This document shows, piece by piece, positions 35,343 through 47,016 of a stretch of DNA of 64,000 nt; the first letter of the stretch is position 1; each line of letters starts with the position of its first letter. Under the pieces are notes generated by a model. That model was given only the letters and a program-made list of their open reading frames with translations, did not search any database and had not been told where the DNA came from. The stretch is from Botryotinia globosa. Taxonomy: Eukaryota > Ascomycota > Leotiomycetes > Helotiales > Sclerotiniaceae. Made by a program: the position numbers and the translations under genes. The DNA lies in assembly GCA_014898425.1 (NCBI GenBank), contig RCSZ01000004.1, forward strand, positions 2,820,904-2,884,903, written 5' to 3'.

Positions 35343-38300
35343 CTATTCAGTAACCTTGAACTCCTCGCAAGCCAGTTCACATAAATCTTTAGCCGCAGCA
35401 CCACCCAATATCTTCAAAACAGGAAGAGATACGCCCACCTCCTTCAAGAACCAACTTCGAATCTCGACTGCAATCAAAGAATCAATACCCAATTGCGTCA
35501 AAGGTGCATTCTCATCGATTGATCCCGCATCTGCCTGCAGGATAAGTTCCAACTGCTTCGCGAAGCATTTCTGCATAACACCCAACACCTCATCCTTTGT
35601 TTGCGCTTTTGCAAGTTGTTCCTTGGTCGGCACTTCAACCTCACCTTGAGAGTCGCTCTCCTCCTTGGTGAAATCATTCATAACGAATGAGAATCGAGGA
35701 TTAGCATGCCATCGAGGTTTATCGCGTTCTTCACCCGTTAAGGGCGCGACCATACCAATAATGATTTCAGGACAACGATTACTGGCTGGGTGTCCTGATT
35801 GCACTGCTTCAGATAATACTTGTAGGAACTCATGTTCCGGAATCGTGAGATAATTGTAGCTGCGCAAAGCAGATTCAGTGAATCGACCCGAGCGTTCAAC
35901 ATATCCAACTCCGAGAATCATACCAATATGAATAACCGATGCGACACCCCCACGCTTGCGACGTTGCTCTGCGAGTGCGGCCATGTACTACAGATTGTTA
36001 GTCGAAGAAAGTTATAGAAGATGAGGAAAATAATGATCACATACCATATTTGCGGCGGCGTAATTCGATTGTCCAGGAATTCCGTTAACAGCGGCCAAAC
36101 TGGAGAATAACACGAAGAAGTCGAGTTCTAATCCGAATACAGCATCAATATTGATAGTACTGAGTACTTTAGGACGAATGACCCGCTCGAGTGTTTCAAA
36201 AGGCATATCCGAGAATGGCTTGTCATCCAAGACCATACATCCGTTCATCACTCCTGCGATTGGCGGCATAGTCTTGATGGCCTCTTCACGCAACTTGGCG
36301 ACTGCTGCCTTGTCGGTAAAATCAATGGTGTAGACGAGAACGGTCGCACCCATCCTTTCCAATTCTTGTTGCCATGGAGTGCCAGATTTGACGGATCTGC
36401 CAAGCGTTAGTACTGGTTGTTAAAGCAGTATATCCCACGGAGTTTATAAGAGCCTTAAACTTACCGACTACCGATAATGATATATCTAGCCCCAGCTCCA
36501 ACCATCCATCTGCAGATTGATTGTCCCAAATCTCCAGTCAAACCTGCTAATAAGTAACTCTTGTTCTTTTCAAAAATTTGGTTCTGGGAGAATGGCTTGA
36601 CATCAACAGTCAGAGTTGTGTTCCTCGTCCAATCTACGACGGAAAGTGGAGAAAATGAAGAAATATGACCATGTTTCAAGCTCCCGGCATCCAGCAAATA
36701 TCTTCCTTCAATATCCTTGATTTTAGCTGAATCTGCATAAGATGCAACATCAGCAAGAATTGTTGATGGGTTAACAAGAGATGGAGATTTTGCTGGTATG
36801 ACACTTAGGAAACCATCAATTTCGATTACGCTTGTGGATTTTGTCAACGCTTCTTTGACATGCTTGCCGGTACCACTAATGTCGACAAATGATTGAACCG
36901 AGGCTGGTAGTAAGTCTCGGATGGCACGTTTAGACAAAGTGGGATGAACCTTTACACAATTTTGAATTGTCGTGGTATGCGACTTGGTGCTTGCAATATT
37001 TGAGATGGTCTTCCCACTCGCTTCAGCTATTGACTCCGCGGCTTGACTCAATGCAAAACTTGGTTCGTGAAGCAGAACGCTTGAGGCAGTTTTGTTCAAT
37101 ATCTGCTTTGCTAAGAGGTAAGCCATAGCCCTTTCGAGATACTCAGGAGCAACTTGACTGGCTGGAATGGTCCAGTTTTTGGGAACAGTGACGAGTGATT
37201 GGTTCGATGTGGAGAGGGCGAGGATTGATGATCCGGATTTTGTCTTTCCTAGGATGATGTAAAGGGAATCACCGTCGATATTCACGGTATACAGAGACGA
37301 GAAGGAGACAAAAATTTCCAACTCGTTTGCGCTATCCAGATGATCCGTGACTGCCTCTTGGACTTCAAGATTAAAGCGATTGCCGACAGAAGGAGGTGTG
37401 ATTGACACTTGTTTCGATGCCAAAGGAACTTCTTCCGTGATGACACGACGTGTAGAGTTTAACACGTCATTCAATTTCTTAATCGGCTTCACTCTCGGAA
37501 GATACAATTGCCCGTTTTCATAAATCATCTCTGGCTCAATTGACCACAACAAGTTCTCTTTGCGTGTATCTCTCAGGTCGGTTGCAACCTCAAGTCGAAT
37601 TAGTGTCTCCCCAATTATCTTAGCAGAATTTCCCTTCAAGTCGACATCCAAAAATTGCAAGTTCAAATGAGGCATTTCAGAAATGATAGATCGACCTAAT
37701 CCTATTGCCATGTTGGCGTATGGTTCATCAGCTTTACATCCTGTGGTTACCCAGAGAACGGATTCGGCGGAGTTGATCACAGTCTGGATACCCTTCAAAC
37801 GTTCTGCATTCATTGATTTGAAGATGGGTTCGTCGAGATCTGCAACACTCAAAATTGTGGCTCCAAACGGAATTGTGAGCTTTGATGCCTCTTCCCAAGT
37901 AGCAAGAACAGTTGTCTTACGTGTCTCCCAGGATGGAATGTCTTGTTTTATCGTCTCAACAAGTGACTGGGTTGCAACATTTGATCCTCCGATAACAATG
38001 AGATCCTTTCCTGTAGATTCTGGATGGTATTGAAGCGGTTCTCGAAGCTTTTGGACATCGTCATCAAGGGCCTGACTAAGAATGACAGAGACCGTGTAAC
38101 GCGATTTATCTTTGAAATCATTGACAATGGCATCAACACCTGAGAATCCAGTCTTTTTCAGAACTGCATCCCATTCTGGTGGTGAGATAGTGGGGCGATA
38201 TGGTCGCCCATCTGCACCTCCGAGCCACCAACCAGGTAAACCAGCCATGAGGAATCCAGTTCGTTCGAGGTGACCAGTACATTCTAAAAGACAAAGATAT

Positions 38301-41300
38301 CCACCGGGCTTGAGGAGCGTCCGGACATTTCTCATTGTGTTCTCGAGAAATTCGGTCGCATGGAGAACATTTGATGCAACGATGACATCGAAAGAGTGAG
38401 CTTCGTATCCCTGCTCCAAGGGATCTTTCTCGCAGTTGAGGAGACTGAATGTCATGCGGTTGGCATAGTCACTGAAAACTTCTCTAGCTTTCATAAAAAA
38501 GCCGGTCGATATATCCGTGAAAGTGTAATGAGCAAATGCATCCCCGATTCCTGTGAAGATACCTTTAGTAGCCCCTCCAGTTCCTGCACCAATCTCCAAG
38601 ACACGCATTTTTGGGTAACGATGCCCGATCTTCTTCATTGCCGCTGTAACGAATTTATTCGACGTGGCCATCCCAATACCTTCAGTGTACAATCTATCAA
38701 GCAGTCCATTTGGTAACATATGTTCCAACATCGTCGTTGTACCTCTCACAACATCAGGGAGATTATTACCTACAGCTTGCATCAATTCGAGATCGACGCA
38801 TTCTGGATATTTGGAAGCCATAGTAATCAATTCTTGGAGATCATCGTTGTTCCACTCCGGCTTTATCGAAGGATGTGTTCCTTTGGAAACAAGATCTGTG
38901 ACGTGGTTGATCCAGTTGAACAAAGGACGGTGATGGTCTGGGATATTCTCAGGCTTAATTTCAGACATCAAGTGACGCATGTAAGCATAAGAAAGCCTTT
39001 CGCCCAAATCAATCAAGTGAAGTGCCTTTGGGTCATCATCTTCAACATCAGCTTCGGAAATGATACCACTCGAGATATCAGCCGCCCACAACGTTTCAAG
39101 GTATAATTGTCGATCTTGAGACGGTCTTGCTGCCGTAAACGATTGCATTTGCAGTCCTTCGATTTGAATCTCGATTTCGTTGGTCACTGGATCAAAAACA
39201 TCAACGTCACCAACATAAGTGGCTGCATCATTAGCAGTGGTGGGTGTGACTTCTGTGATATACCCATCCATTCCGGCCAGGGATGTCTCTTTCTCGAATG
39301 CTGCTTCGCAAAGAGCAACGTTGAAGCTCATCTTGGCAATTCTTCTTGGTAAATGTGGTGTCCAGAAGCGCTCGTCACCAGGACTTGCAAATGCCGCTAA
39401 TGTTGCATGTAATGTCATGTCCAAAAACGCCGGATGTACCAATAATCCTGTATCAGACAAACATCTTCTTCCCTCGAGCGAAGAGATATGCATTCGGCGT
39501 TGACCTTTTTCAATGCCTCGGAAGATTCCAGTGAACTCAAGACCAACGTTAGCCAAGCTGTCATAGAATCGATCCACGTTAAGTGGGCCAAGCACTGGTC
39601 GAACGGGCGAGCGGATAGACATCGCGTCAGGAGATGGAGTTCCAAGCGTCATCTCAATGCGACCCGAGAAAATCATTGACATTGGTTTGCCATTTGGCGC
39701 AGCAGTACACCAGAAATCTGCGCAAACAATCTCATCACTACCACTGGCACTTGAAGATGTAGGTTTGAGTGCGAACATAACCTCGACTGCTGCATTGTTC
39801 TCCTCGAGATTGATCGCTTTCTCAATGTCAACTTGATGCAGCTCAACCAGACGGATTGGCTTGCCATTAGCAAGCACCTTTGAAGATTCTAGCGCCATTG
39901 AGCAATAAAACGCAGCAGGGACCAAGGTTTGTCGTTGGAACTTGTGTCCAGAAACCCATGGCAGCTCGTCGAGTTTGAGTATGTTTCGCCAGCGATACTC
40001 CATATCTGTGTCATCAGCGCATCTAACACCCAAGAGTTCGTGTGGTGGGTCGACTCTGTTGCGATAATTGCGAGAAATTCGAGACTCGAACCAGAAAGTA
40101 CGGCTATGGTCCCATGAATAGGTTGGTAAGCCCTTCAAAAGCTTGGGAGTTGTCACCACACCGCCTGAAATAGTATCAAGGTACTTCTTGAAACATATTC
40201 TCTTTCCATTGATGTGATTTAATAAGAACCCTAGTGCGTTGGCAAATGCGATTGAATCATTTTCTCCACGAGATAGTACTCCTGAATATGGCACAACCGC
40301 ATTGACAGCATGCTTGAATGTTTGTGCTACTGGTCCTTTAAGTGCGGGATGTGGTCCTACTTCAATTGCAGCATCGAATGGTCCAAATTCTTTTGCAGCT
40401 ATGCTGACGGCCTCGAAAAACCTGACTGGTGAGACAAGATTGTCTAGCCAGTATTGTGTTTCAAGTTCGGAAGATTCACTGGACATGTTTTTCAAGTGTA
40501 CACTTGAAATCCACGTGCAGTCTGGTGAGCTGGGCCTAGGAGATATCTTACAGGTAGCAAGAGAACTTGTGTATGGTTCTGAGCAGGGTAACATGTGATC
40601 GGAGTGATACGCAGTGTCAACTTTGAGCACTCGGGCAAAGATACCTCTGTCATCAAGTGTCGTCTTTGCTTTTTCGATAGTATCTTTGTTGCCACTGAGA
40701 GTGACTGTCTTTGGAGCATTGCTGGCTGCAATGGAAATTTTACCCTGGTATTCTTCGCCAGCGCAGAACTCAAGAGCCTCGTCAAAGCTCAATCCTGCCG
40801 CCATCATCGAACCTTCTTCTCCACCCTTACCTTTTGCAAGGTGTGCATGGAGGCCACGATAGTAAGCGATACGAATGGCATCATCGGCCGTTAACCTACC
40901 TGCAGCATAAGCAGCACCAATTTCTCCAGATGAATGCCCAACTACAGCAGAGAATGTGACTCCAATAAGCTTCAACAAGTTCACGAGAGCAATCTGTAGA
41001 GCTGTGCAAAGAGGTTGCGAAAACTCGGCTTTTTCAATGGAGGATTTTCCGACTGGCGCGATAATTTCCTCTTTCAATGACCATTTTGGAGCATCTGGAA
41101 GTTCACGAAGTGCTTTTTCAAGGGAATCAATTGTCTCAGAGAATGAGGGTATATTGACGATCAGCTCTTTTCCCATTGCCGGCCATTGTGCACCTTGACC
41201 CGTGAAAACACCCAGAATCTTCCTCGATGATTTGTCATTTACATTCGTCGACCGAGTGCCAATAGCTAGATTAGAGTTCTCTTCTTTTGCTATTATAACT

Positions 41301-42907
41301 TTCTCAAGTTGGTCTAATAAATCTTCGGTGTTCGATGCCACAAATGTAGCTTTGGTTGGGAAGTTGCTTCGGCCCAGTAATGAATACCCCAAGTCTATTA
41401 GATTGACTTCTTCATTCTCTTCGATATAATCGCTAAAGTTCGTAATGTTTTGAATTAAAGAGTCCTCAGAAATCGCAGATATCGTGAATGGAATGACTGC
41501 TGTTGAGCTCAAGCCTGGCGTAGGTGAACAAGGCTCGTAGCTTTCAAGAATAGCATGTGCATTGGTACCACCGAAACCAAACGAATTAACGCTGGCACGG
41601 AGAGGTCCCTCAACCACTGGCCATGGTAATGGAGCCGTGGGAACATTCAAATTTCCGTAGAAAGGTTCAATTGCTGAATTGAGACTTTGGAAATGCAGAT
41701 TGGGTGGGATAGTTTTCTCTTTCATTGCCAATCCGGCTTTTATGATGCCTGCTAGTCCTGCTGCACCTTCTAGATGGCCGATTACCGTTTTAATGGAGCC
41801 AACATGAAGGAGCTCTGAATTTGGTGTGTCTGATCTGTGTGGAAAGAAAGCACTGCTGATTGCTTCTGCTTCAACTGGATCTCCTGCTGGTGTTCCAGTG
41901 CCGTGAGCTTCGAAGTATTGACATCTTTCCGAAGCCTTCGTACAGTCGAGTCCAGCTCGAGCATAGGTCTGACGAATTAAATCGGCTTGAGATGCAGCAA
42001 GTGGCATGGTAATACCTTTAGATCTACCATCTGAGTTCACACCAGTCTAGTCATACCGAATTAGCTATTGAGACATTAAAAACGGACAGAATATTACAAC
42101 CTCGCGAATTATATACTCAATGTCATCCCCGTCTTCCAAAGCATTCTTCAAAGTCTTCAAAACAATTGCCGCGGTCCCCTCACCACGTGCATATCCATCA
42201 GCTTTGGAATCCCACATCTGAGATTTTCCCGTCGGGGAAAGCATGTGGAGATTTGACTCTCCGATATACATTTCTGGGCCAAAGATTAAATTTGCACCAG
42301 CGGCTATAGCAGTCCGACTTTGTCCACTTCTAAGTGTCGAAATGGCATTATGAACGGCAACCAAACTCGATGAGCACGCAGTGTCAATTGTCATCGAAGG
42401 TCCTTTCCAATCAAAGAAATAAGAAATTCTATTCGACATGATACTGCGTGCTGTTCCTGTCGCTAGATATTGCGGGATATCTTCAATGTCTCGCATTAGA
42501 ACATCGAAATAGTCGGCGCACATGAGTCCTACGTATACTGCAGTAGAAGTGCCTTGCATTCCTTCGATCGACAATCCTGCAGCTTCTAGAGCCTCATAGA
42601 CGGTCTCCAAAAGTAGCCGTTGTTGTGGATCAAGCGCTTCTGCTTCTCTTGGATTGATATTAAAAAATGGAGCATCGAATGTCGTTGGGTCTTCATTAAG
42701 AAAATATGATTTGGTTGCGTTGGTGGTTCCATGGTGTTCACCATTGGGATGATAGAAGGCCTTGATGTTAAATCGTGAGGATGGAACCTTTTGAGTCAAA
42801 TCGTATGGATGATGGAGCAGATTCCATAATTTTGAGGGTGAAGAGGCGCCACCTGGGAAACGACAGCCTGTGCCTATGACGGCTATGGGTTCGTTTGGTA
42901 CGGCCAT
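35343..42907 (-). CDS. boa6: Reducing polyketide synthase with C-MeT, no ER; candidate BOA6
   Basis: Iterative type I PKS, 2461 residues, four exons: 42907-42101, 42046-36465, 36396-36045, 35987-35343. Domain order KS-AT-DH-MT-KR-ACP. Seen: KS Cys178 in DTACSSSL, His317 in [11 protein letters not shown], His360 in [14 protein letters not shown] Ser641 in [10 protein letters not shown] His near 970 in [16 protein letters not shown] motif [13 protein letters not shown] near 1419; KR loop LTGDLGQS near 2105 with Tyr in [12 protein letters not shown] Ser in [10 protein letters not shown] near 2417. No enoyl reductase domain exists, matching the proposal that BOA5 reduces in trans. Start chosen at 42907 because KS homology begins immediately ([20 protein letters not shown]); a frame extension to 43102 has no PKS character. 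It shares a promoter with boa5. Confidence 0.93.
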
Positions 42908-43352
42908 GATGCAATGATTAAACACAACGCTGAATGGGAAAAAAAAGAGAAGTTCGGGTACTGTCAAATGAAAACGGCTGTCGTGGATGTAGTTGATACG
43001 AGTATAGTTGAAACGATTGCTGATGGAAGATGTAATATTTTGAAAAAGTGGTATTTCAGTGGTTGATATGATATGCTTCATTGATGAAGCCTTACAATGC
43101 ATAACCCGTGGGCTCGGGGGTACATTGTCATGTGTTCTGACCTGACTACTCCACTCACGGGATCCGAGTGTGTCACGATGCGGCTACCATGAAACCACTA
43201 CCGATCTACAGCTCAAGCAAATTCAAAAGCAGCTGCTGCACCGTTTCTTCTTGTTTGACGAGAAAGTTGAAGTATATCGACGCTGCTGAGACTTTTAACT
43301 TCATTTACTGCAAAAAGGATTTTTCAAATTTACTCATTTTACATTTTCAATC
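42908..43352. promoter_or_regulatory. Bidirectional boa6/boa5 promoter
   Basis: A 445-bp region between divergent starts of the ER-less PKS and the trans-enoyl reductase, so the two partners can be expressed together. Holds the site at 43157-43167. Confidence 0.6.
43157..43167. promoter_or_regulatory. CGG-N3-CCG site, boa5/boa6
   Basis: ACGGGATCCGA on the + strand (TCGGATCCCGT on the other), 250 bases from boa6 and 186 from boa5. Confidence 0.5.
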
Positions 43353-44480
43353 ATGCAAGCAGTAATTCAAACCGGACCTGGAATACTCCAGCTGACTGAG
43401 AATGTACCAAAGCCATCAGTAGAGCCAGGATCGAGAAAAGTTTTGGTGAAGGTATATGCTGTAGCTCTCAATCATAGTGATTGGAAAATGGTTGATTTCT
43501 CGGCCAAACCTGGAGCTATCAGCGGATACGACATGGCTGGTGTTGTGCAAGCTATCGACGGATCGACGGACTCAGATCTAGTTATTGGAGATCGAGTACT
43601 TGGCGTCACGAGTATTCACGGAGGCGCATTTGCGGAATACGTCGTTACAGACGGAGACCTGCTAGTCAAAATCCCCGATAATATGGACTTTCAACATGCA
43701 GCAAGCTACGGTGTGGGAATAGTCACAACCGGTTTGGCATTATACGGAAACGAGTGTTTGGCATTGAATTGGCCAAATCCAGAAGAGACAGAAAGTGCAG
43801 CGCCTCAGAAAACTCGCGTCGGACCCCGAGGGTGGAGCGGTGGAGACACGCTCACGGACAACGATAACGAAATACCGCGCATTCCGGTACTTGTTTACGG
43901 GGCGTCAACTTCCACCGGGACTTTGGCTATCCAATTATTGCAGCTGTCTGGGTACGAACCAATTGCCGTATGTTCGCCTCATAATTTTGGGCTTGTGCAA
44001 TCGAGAGGAGCATCGAAATGCTTCGATTATCATTCGCAGGGGTGCGGGGCTATGATTAAACAGTATACCCATAACCGATTGGAATACGCACTAGATTGCA
44101 TCACTACAGCATCTTCAATGCGTCTTTGCTACGAGGCGATAGGTGCTACTGGTGGAAAGTACGTATCGTTAGATCCATTCAACGCAAGGGTACAGCGATC
44201 GCGGGCGGATGTCAAGCCATTTTTCTGCTACGCGCTCACAATATTTGGCATACCTATTGAGCTCAGTGGAGAATTCGCTCGAGACGCAAAACCCGAAGAT
44301 AGAAAGCTGGCGGAAAAATTTGTGAAAATCGCTGAAAAGTTGATCGAGAAGGGAAGATTGAAGGCCCATCCTACAATGCTAAAATCGGGGGGCTTGGGTG
44401 GGATTTCAGGTTCAATAGATCTCTTGAGAAAAGGAAAAGTATCTGGGAGCAAATTGGTATTTAATGTTGTTGATAATTAA
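43353..44480 (+). CDS. boa5: Trans-acting enoyl reductase (MDR family); candidate BOA5
   Basis: A 375-residue, single-exon, zinc-free medium-chain dehydrogenase/reductase of the LovC type. Such enzymes dock to an ER-less PKS and reduce enoyl intermediates with NADPH. Seen: MDR N-terminal fold with VYAVALNHSDWKMVD and ISGYDMAGVV, and an NADPH loop in VYGASTSTGTLAIQ (about residue 185). No zinc-ligand pattern. It is divergent from boa6, whose missing ER it is expected to replace. Cytosolic. Confidence 0.9.
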   Translation: MQAVIQTGPGILQLTENVPKPSVEPGSRKVLVKVYAVALNHSDWKMVDFSAKPGAISGYDMAGVVQAIDGSTDSDLVIGDRVLGVTSIHGGAFAEYVVTDGDLLVKIPDNMDFQHAASYGVGIVTTGLALYGNECLALNWPNPEETESAAPQKTRVGPRGWSGGDTLTDNDNEIPRIPVLVYGASTSTGTLAIQLLQLSGYEPIAVCSPHNFGLVQSRGASKCFDYHSQGCGAMIKQYTHNRLEYALDCITTASSMRLCYEAIGATGGKYVSLDPFNARVQRSRADVKPFFCYALTIFGIPIELSGEFARDAKPEDRKLAEKFVKIAEKLIEKGRLKAHPTMLKSGGLGGISGSIDLLRKGKVSGSKLVFNVVDN

Positions 44481-44853
44481 TTTTTTTTCTGAATTCAGGC
44501 TCAATTTTCAATAGAGTCTACCATTGGAAGAATTTCTACCTGAGAGCCGCGCGTGCTATCCAGAGATCTCGCATTGGTATTTTCCCGTTTGAATTTTGAA
44601 AGCTAAAGATATCGATACATCTCAGGTAAGAATAGATCCTACTCGATCTCGTGGGCAAATGCCAGAACCGTTTCAGACATGACCACAAATTTTTTACTCC
44701 AACCACGACAAACTGCCGTTTAGTGTTCCGTGAGCCAGTACTTTTCAACCAGAATTATTAAAGCAAGAATCCAATCGACATTGTCGCTTCATCATGAAAT
44801 TCACGGAGCTAATAGAATTGAATCACAGTTGTTCTATTAGACTATTCGAAATA
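44481..44853. other. boa5-boa4 convergent spacer
   Basis: A 373-bp 3' spacer between convergent genes; no gene or repeat seen. Confidence 0.4.
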
Positions 44854-46627
44854 CTATCTAGAACGCTCTTTAATTTGAATCTGTGCCGTTGGATCCACAA
44901 CGAGACTCATATCACTCTTTAAATTATTTGGCCTTCCAGTTCCAGGGAGCAGCTGAAAATCATAATTCCGCAGAAGTTCGATCAACATCGTCTTAATCTC
45001 ATTGCTGGCAAAAAAGCGACCTGGGCAACTGTGGGACCCGTGGCCAAAAGCCAGACTATCCTTTCCTGTAGTCACTAGTTGGAATTTGTTTTCGGCGCCT
45101 TCTTGCTGTCTAAGCTTCTCGAATCGAAAACCGTCGAATTCGTCGGGATTTTCGAAAATTCTGGGATCAAAACCAATGGAGCCGGCTGCCATACCAACGA
45201 AAGATCCCTTTGGTAAGATGGTACCATCGGATAGCTGCACTGTGTCCATCATCTTTCTGTTCATGGTGACTGCCATTTAGAGTGTTAGTCATCCATCCAC
45301 AAGAGAAAACTGAAATTGAGCTTCATACCTAGATTCAATGGGTTCATTCTCTGACTTTCTTTCAAGAACGAATCCATTTTTCGAAGTTTTGTGAGTATTT
45401 GTTTGGTTATTTGAGTATTCTCGGGAAGATTAGCAGCTATCTCTTCACGGAGAGCTTCGATATATTTTGGTCGTGCTGCAAGGTCAAGAATCGCATTACC
45501 TAACTGTTCGAGAGTTTAGTTCAGACTCATAACATCCGTCTAGATTTGCGAAAGTCTTTACTCACCAATCCCGATGTAGTGTGCAAGGCTGCAAATGCTG
45601 TTTTAAATGGTAAGTCTTGCGTCATGAATCGTCGGACAGTTATAGAGAGGATACCCACATATTAACTGGAGTGCGGTCAGTACGTCTTTTTCACAGTTCT
45701 GTAACAATCAACTCACGAGTTGGCATCGACCTTGAAAGGTCGCATCTTTAGCATTGTTTCCCGAGTTATCGATCATCCATTGGATCATATCTTGTGGTTT
45801 CTCAAAATCATCCCGCTCCATCTCCTTGAATCTTTGGTTGAAGATTGGCCGCAAAAACTCTGCCGCATCGGTATAGTGTTGGCGAACTTTCTTTAATTCC
45901 GGCGAATAAAGAGCATATATTGGTCTAAAAAGTGGATGTCGTGCCCAGACTGCTCGCCCTCCCAAGAACGTGTCACGAGTATACGTAGTCGATATTTGAA
46001 TCCATTTTTCGTTCCTGCATAGCGGCTCGCCTACCATAACTCGTCCACTGACCTTTGCCACCATTCTCAATATGATGGGATATAATGTCACTGACATCCA
46101 GTCCTTGGGTTTCGGTAATTCAGTTGCAAAAGCGAGCTCTGTCTCAGCTTGCATGTTCTCCAATGCCCGCGCAATGCTCTGTGTGAGATCAACCTTGACA
46201 CTTGTTGTAACGGCATCTCCTTCGGTATTGTTTGCAAACGCCGTATAATGCCCAAAATATCTATCTCTAAACTCCTCGAGAAATGAGATCTTATCTGGGG
46301 GTAAAGATTTGATTTCATCGATGTATTTGATGGGTAAGATGATTGTGGGATGAGCCGCTGTTGGTAGCAAGAATGGAGTATCTGGGCACTATTTACGTCA
46401 GCCATTTTGTGTCTTCGCTAGTTTTAACGAACATTTCATACCTGGTTGTACCCGCTGATCAAAGCAGAGCGAAGATCACTCACATCGCCTATAACTGGAG
46501 CATCGAAATTCAATTTCTTCGAATTGAAGAATTGGAATAGGTAGTACAATGCGAAGACAATGCATCCTGCAATCACAGTATTGAAGTTTGCCAGTGATAT
46601 TGCACCCAGCTCTGCAAAGTGTATCAT
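44854..46627 (-). CDS. boa4: Cytochrome P450 monooxygenase; candidate BOA4
   Basis: ER-anchored P450 of 495 residues in six exons: 46627-46442, 46388-45717, 45665-45659, 45597-45566, 45503-45329, 45269-44854. Seen: N-terminal anchor (VIAGCIVFALYYLFQFF), I-helix LISFAALHTTSG, ExxR in KESQRMNP, and haem ligand in FGHGSHSCPGRFFAS. Exon 3 is only 7 bases and exon 4 is 32 bases; the model is supported because it alone yields an I-helix aligning without gaps to that of boa7. An ATG at 46678 in frame could add 17 residues before the anchor. Divergent from boa3. Published suggestions for BOA3/BOA4 are hydroxylations of the core. Confidence 0.85.
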
Positions 46628-46828
46628 CTTGACGAAGACTTTTGCACCAAGTTCGGGTGATGAAAAATCGTAGAACAAAAAGATCTATCAATCAAGTCAA
46701 ATGCACTTCAGCTGCAAGTGTATACATCTGGAACTCTGAGCAAGTGCAAGCCATAGAAGAAAAGAGAGCTGGACTATGCTGCCTTTCGCGGTTTGCAGTC
46801 GCACATACCGAAGTTCTGGCGGAATTTC

Positions 46829-46839
46829 TCGGCACCCGG
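46829..46839. promoter_or_regulatory. CGG-N3-CCG site 1, boa3/boa4
   Basis: TCGGCACCCGG, 201 bases from the boa4 start. Confidence 0.45.
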
Positions 46840-46898
46840 ATGTGGTTCGTGTTTAGCCCCATAATTTTATCGTCCAATCATATGTACCCTATTTCTCT

Positions 46899-46909
46899 TC
46901 GGATGCCGT
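46899..46909. promoter_or_regulatory. CGG-N3-CCG site 2, boa3/boa4
   Basis: TCGGATGCCGT, 107 bases before the boa3 start; its first ten bases are identical to the site upstream of boa2. Confidence 0.55.
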
Positions 46910-47016
46910 TGATGAATATATTCAGAACACTAAATTGAATAGTTTGACCTTTATCACATCATCCTTGAGCAGACACCCAGTTCAAACTTGTGGTGAATCG
47001 TGCCAAAAATTTCAAG

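Larger units (their letters stand above)
46628..47016. promoter_or_regulatory. Bidirectional boa4/boa3 promoter
   Basis: A 389-bp region between divergent P450 genes with two CGG-N3-CCG sites (46829-46839 and 46899-46909). Confidence 0.6.

Noticed and set aside
36461..42040. Many short plus-strand frames opposite boa6 (for example 37683-38033, 38396-38716, 40239-40598)
   Set aside because: They are shadows of a strongly supported coding strand and carry no motifs.
42908..43102. Upstream extension of the boa6 frame to 43102
   Set aside because: The extension has no PKS similarity and would use up part of the shared promoter; the KS domain starts right at 42907.
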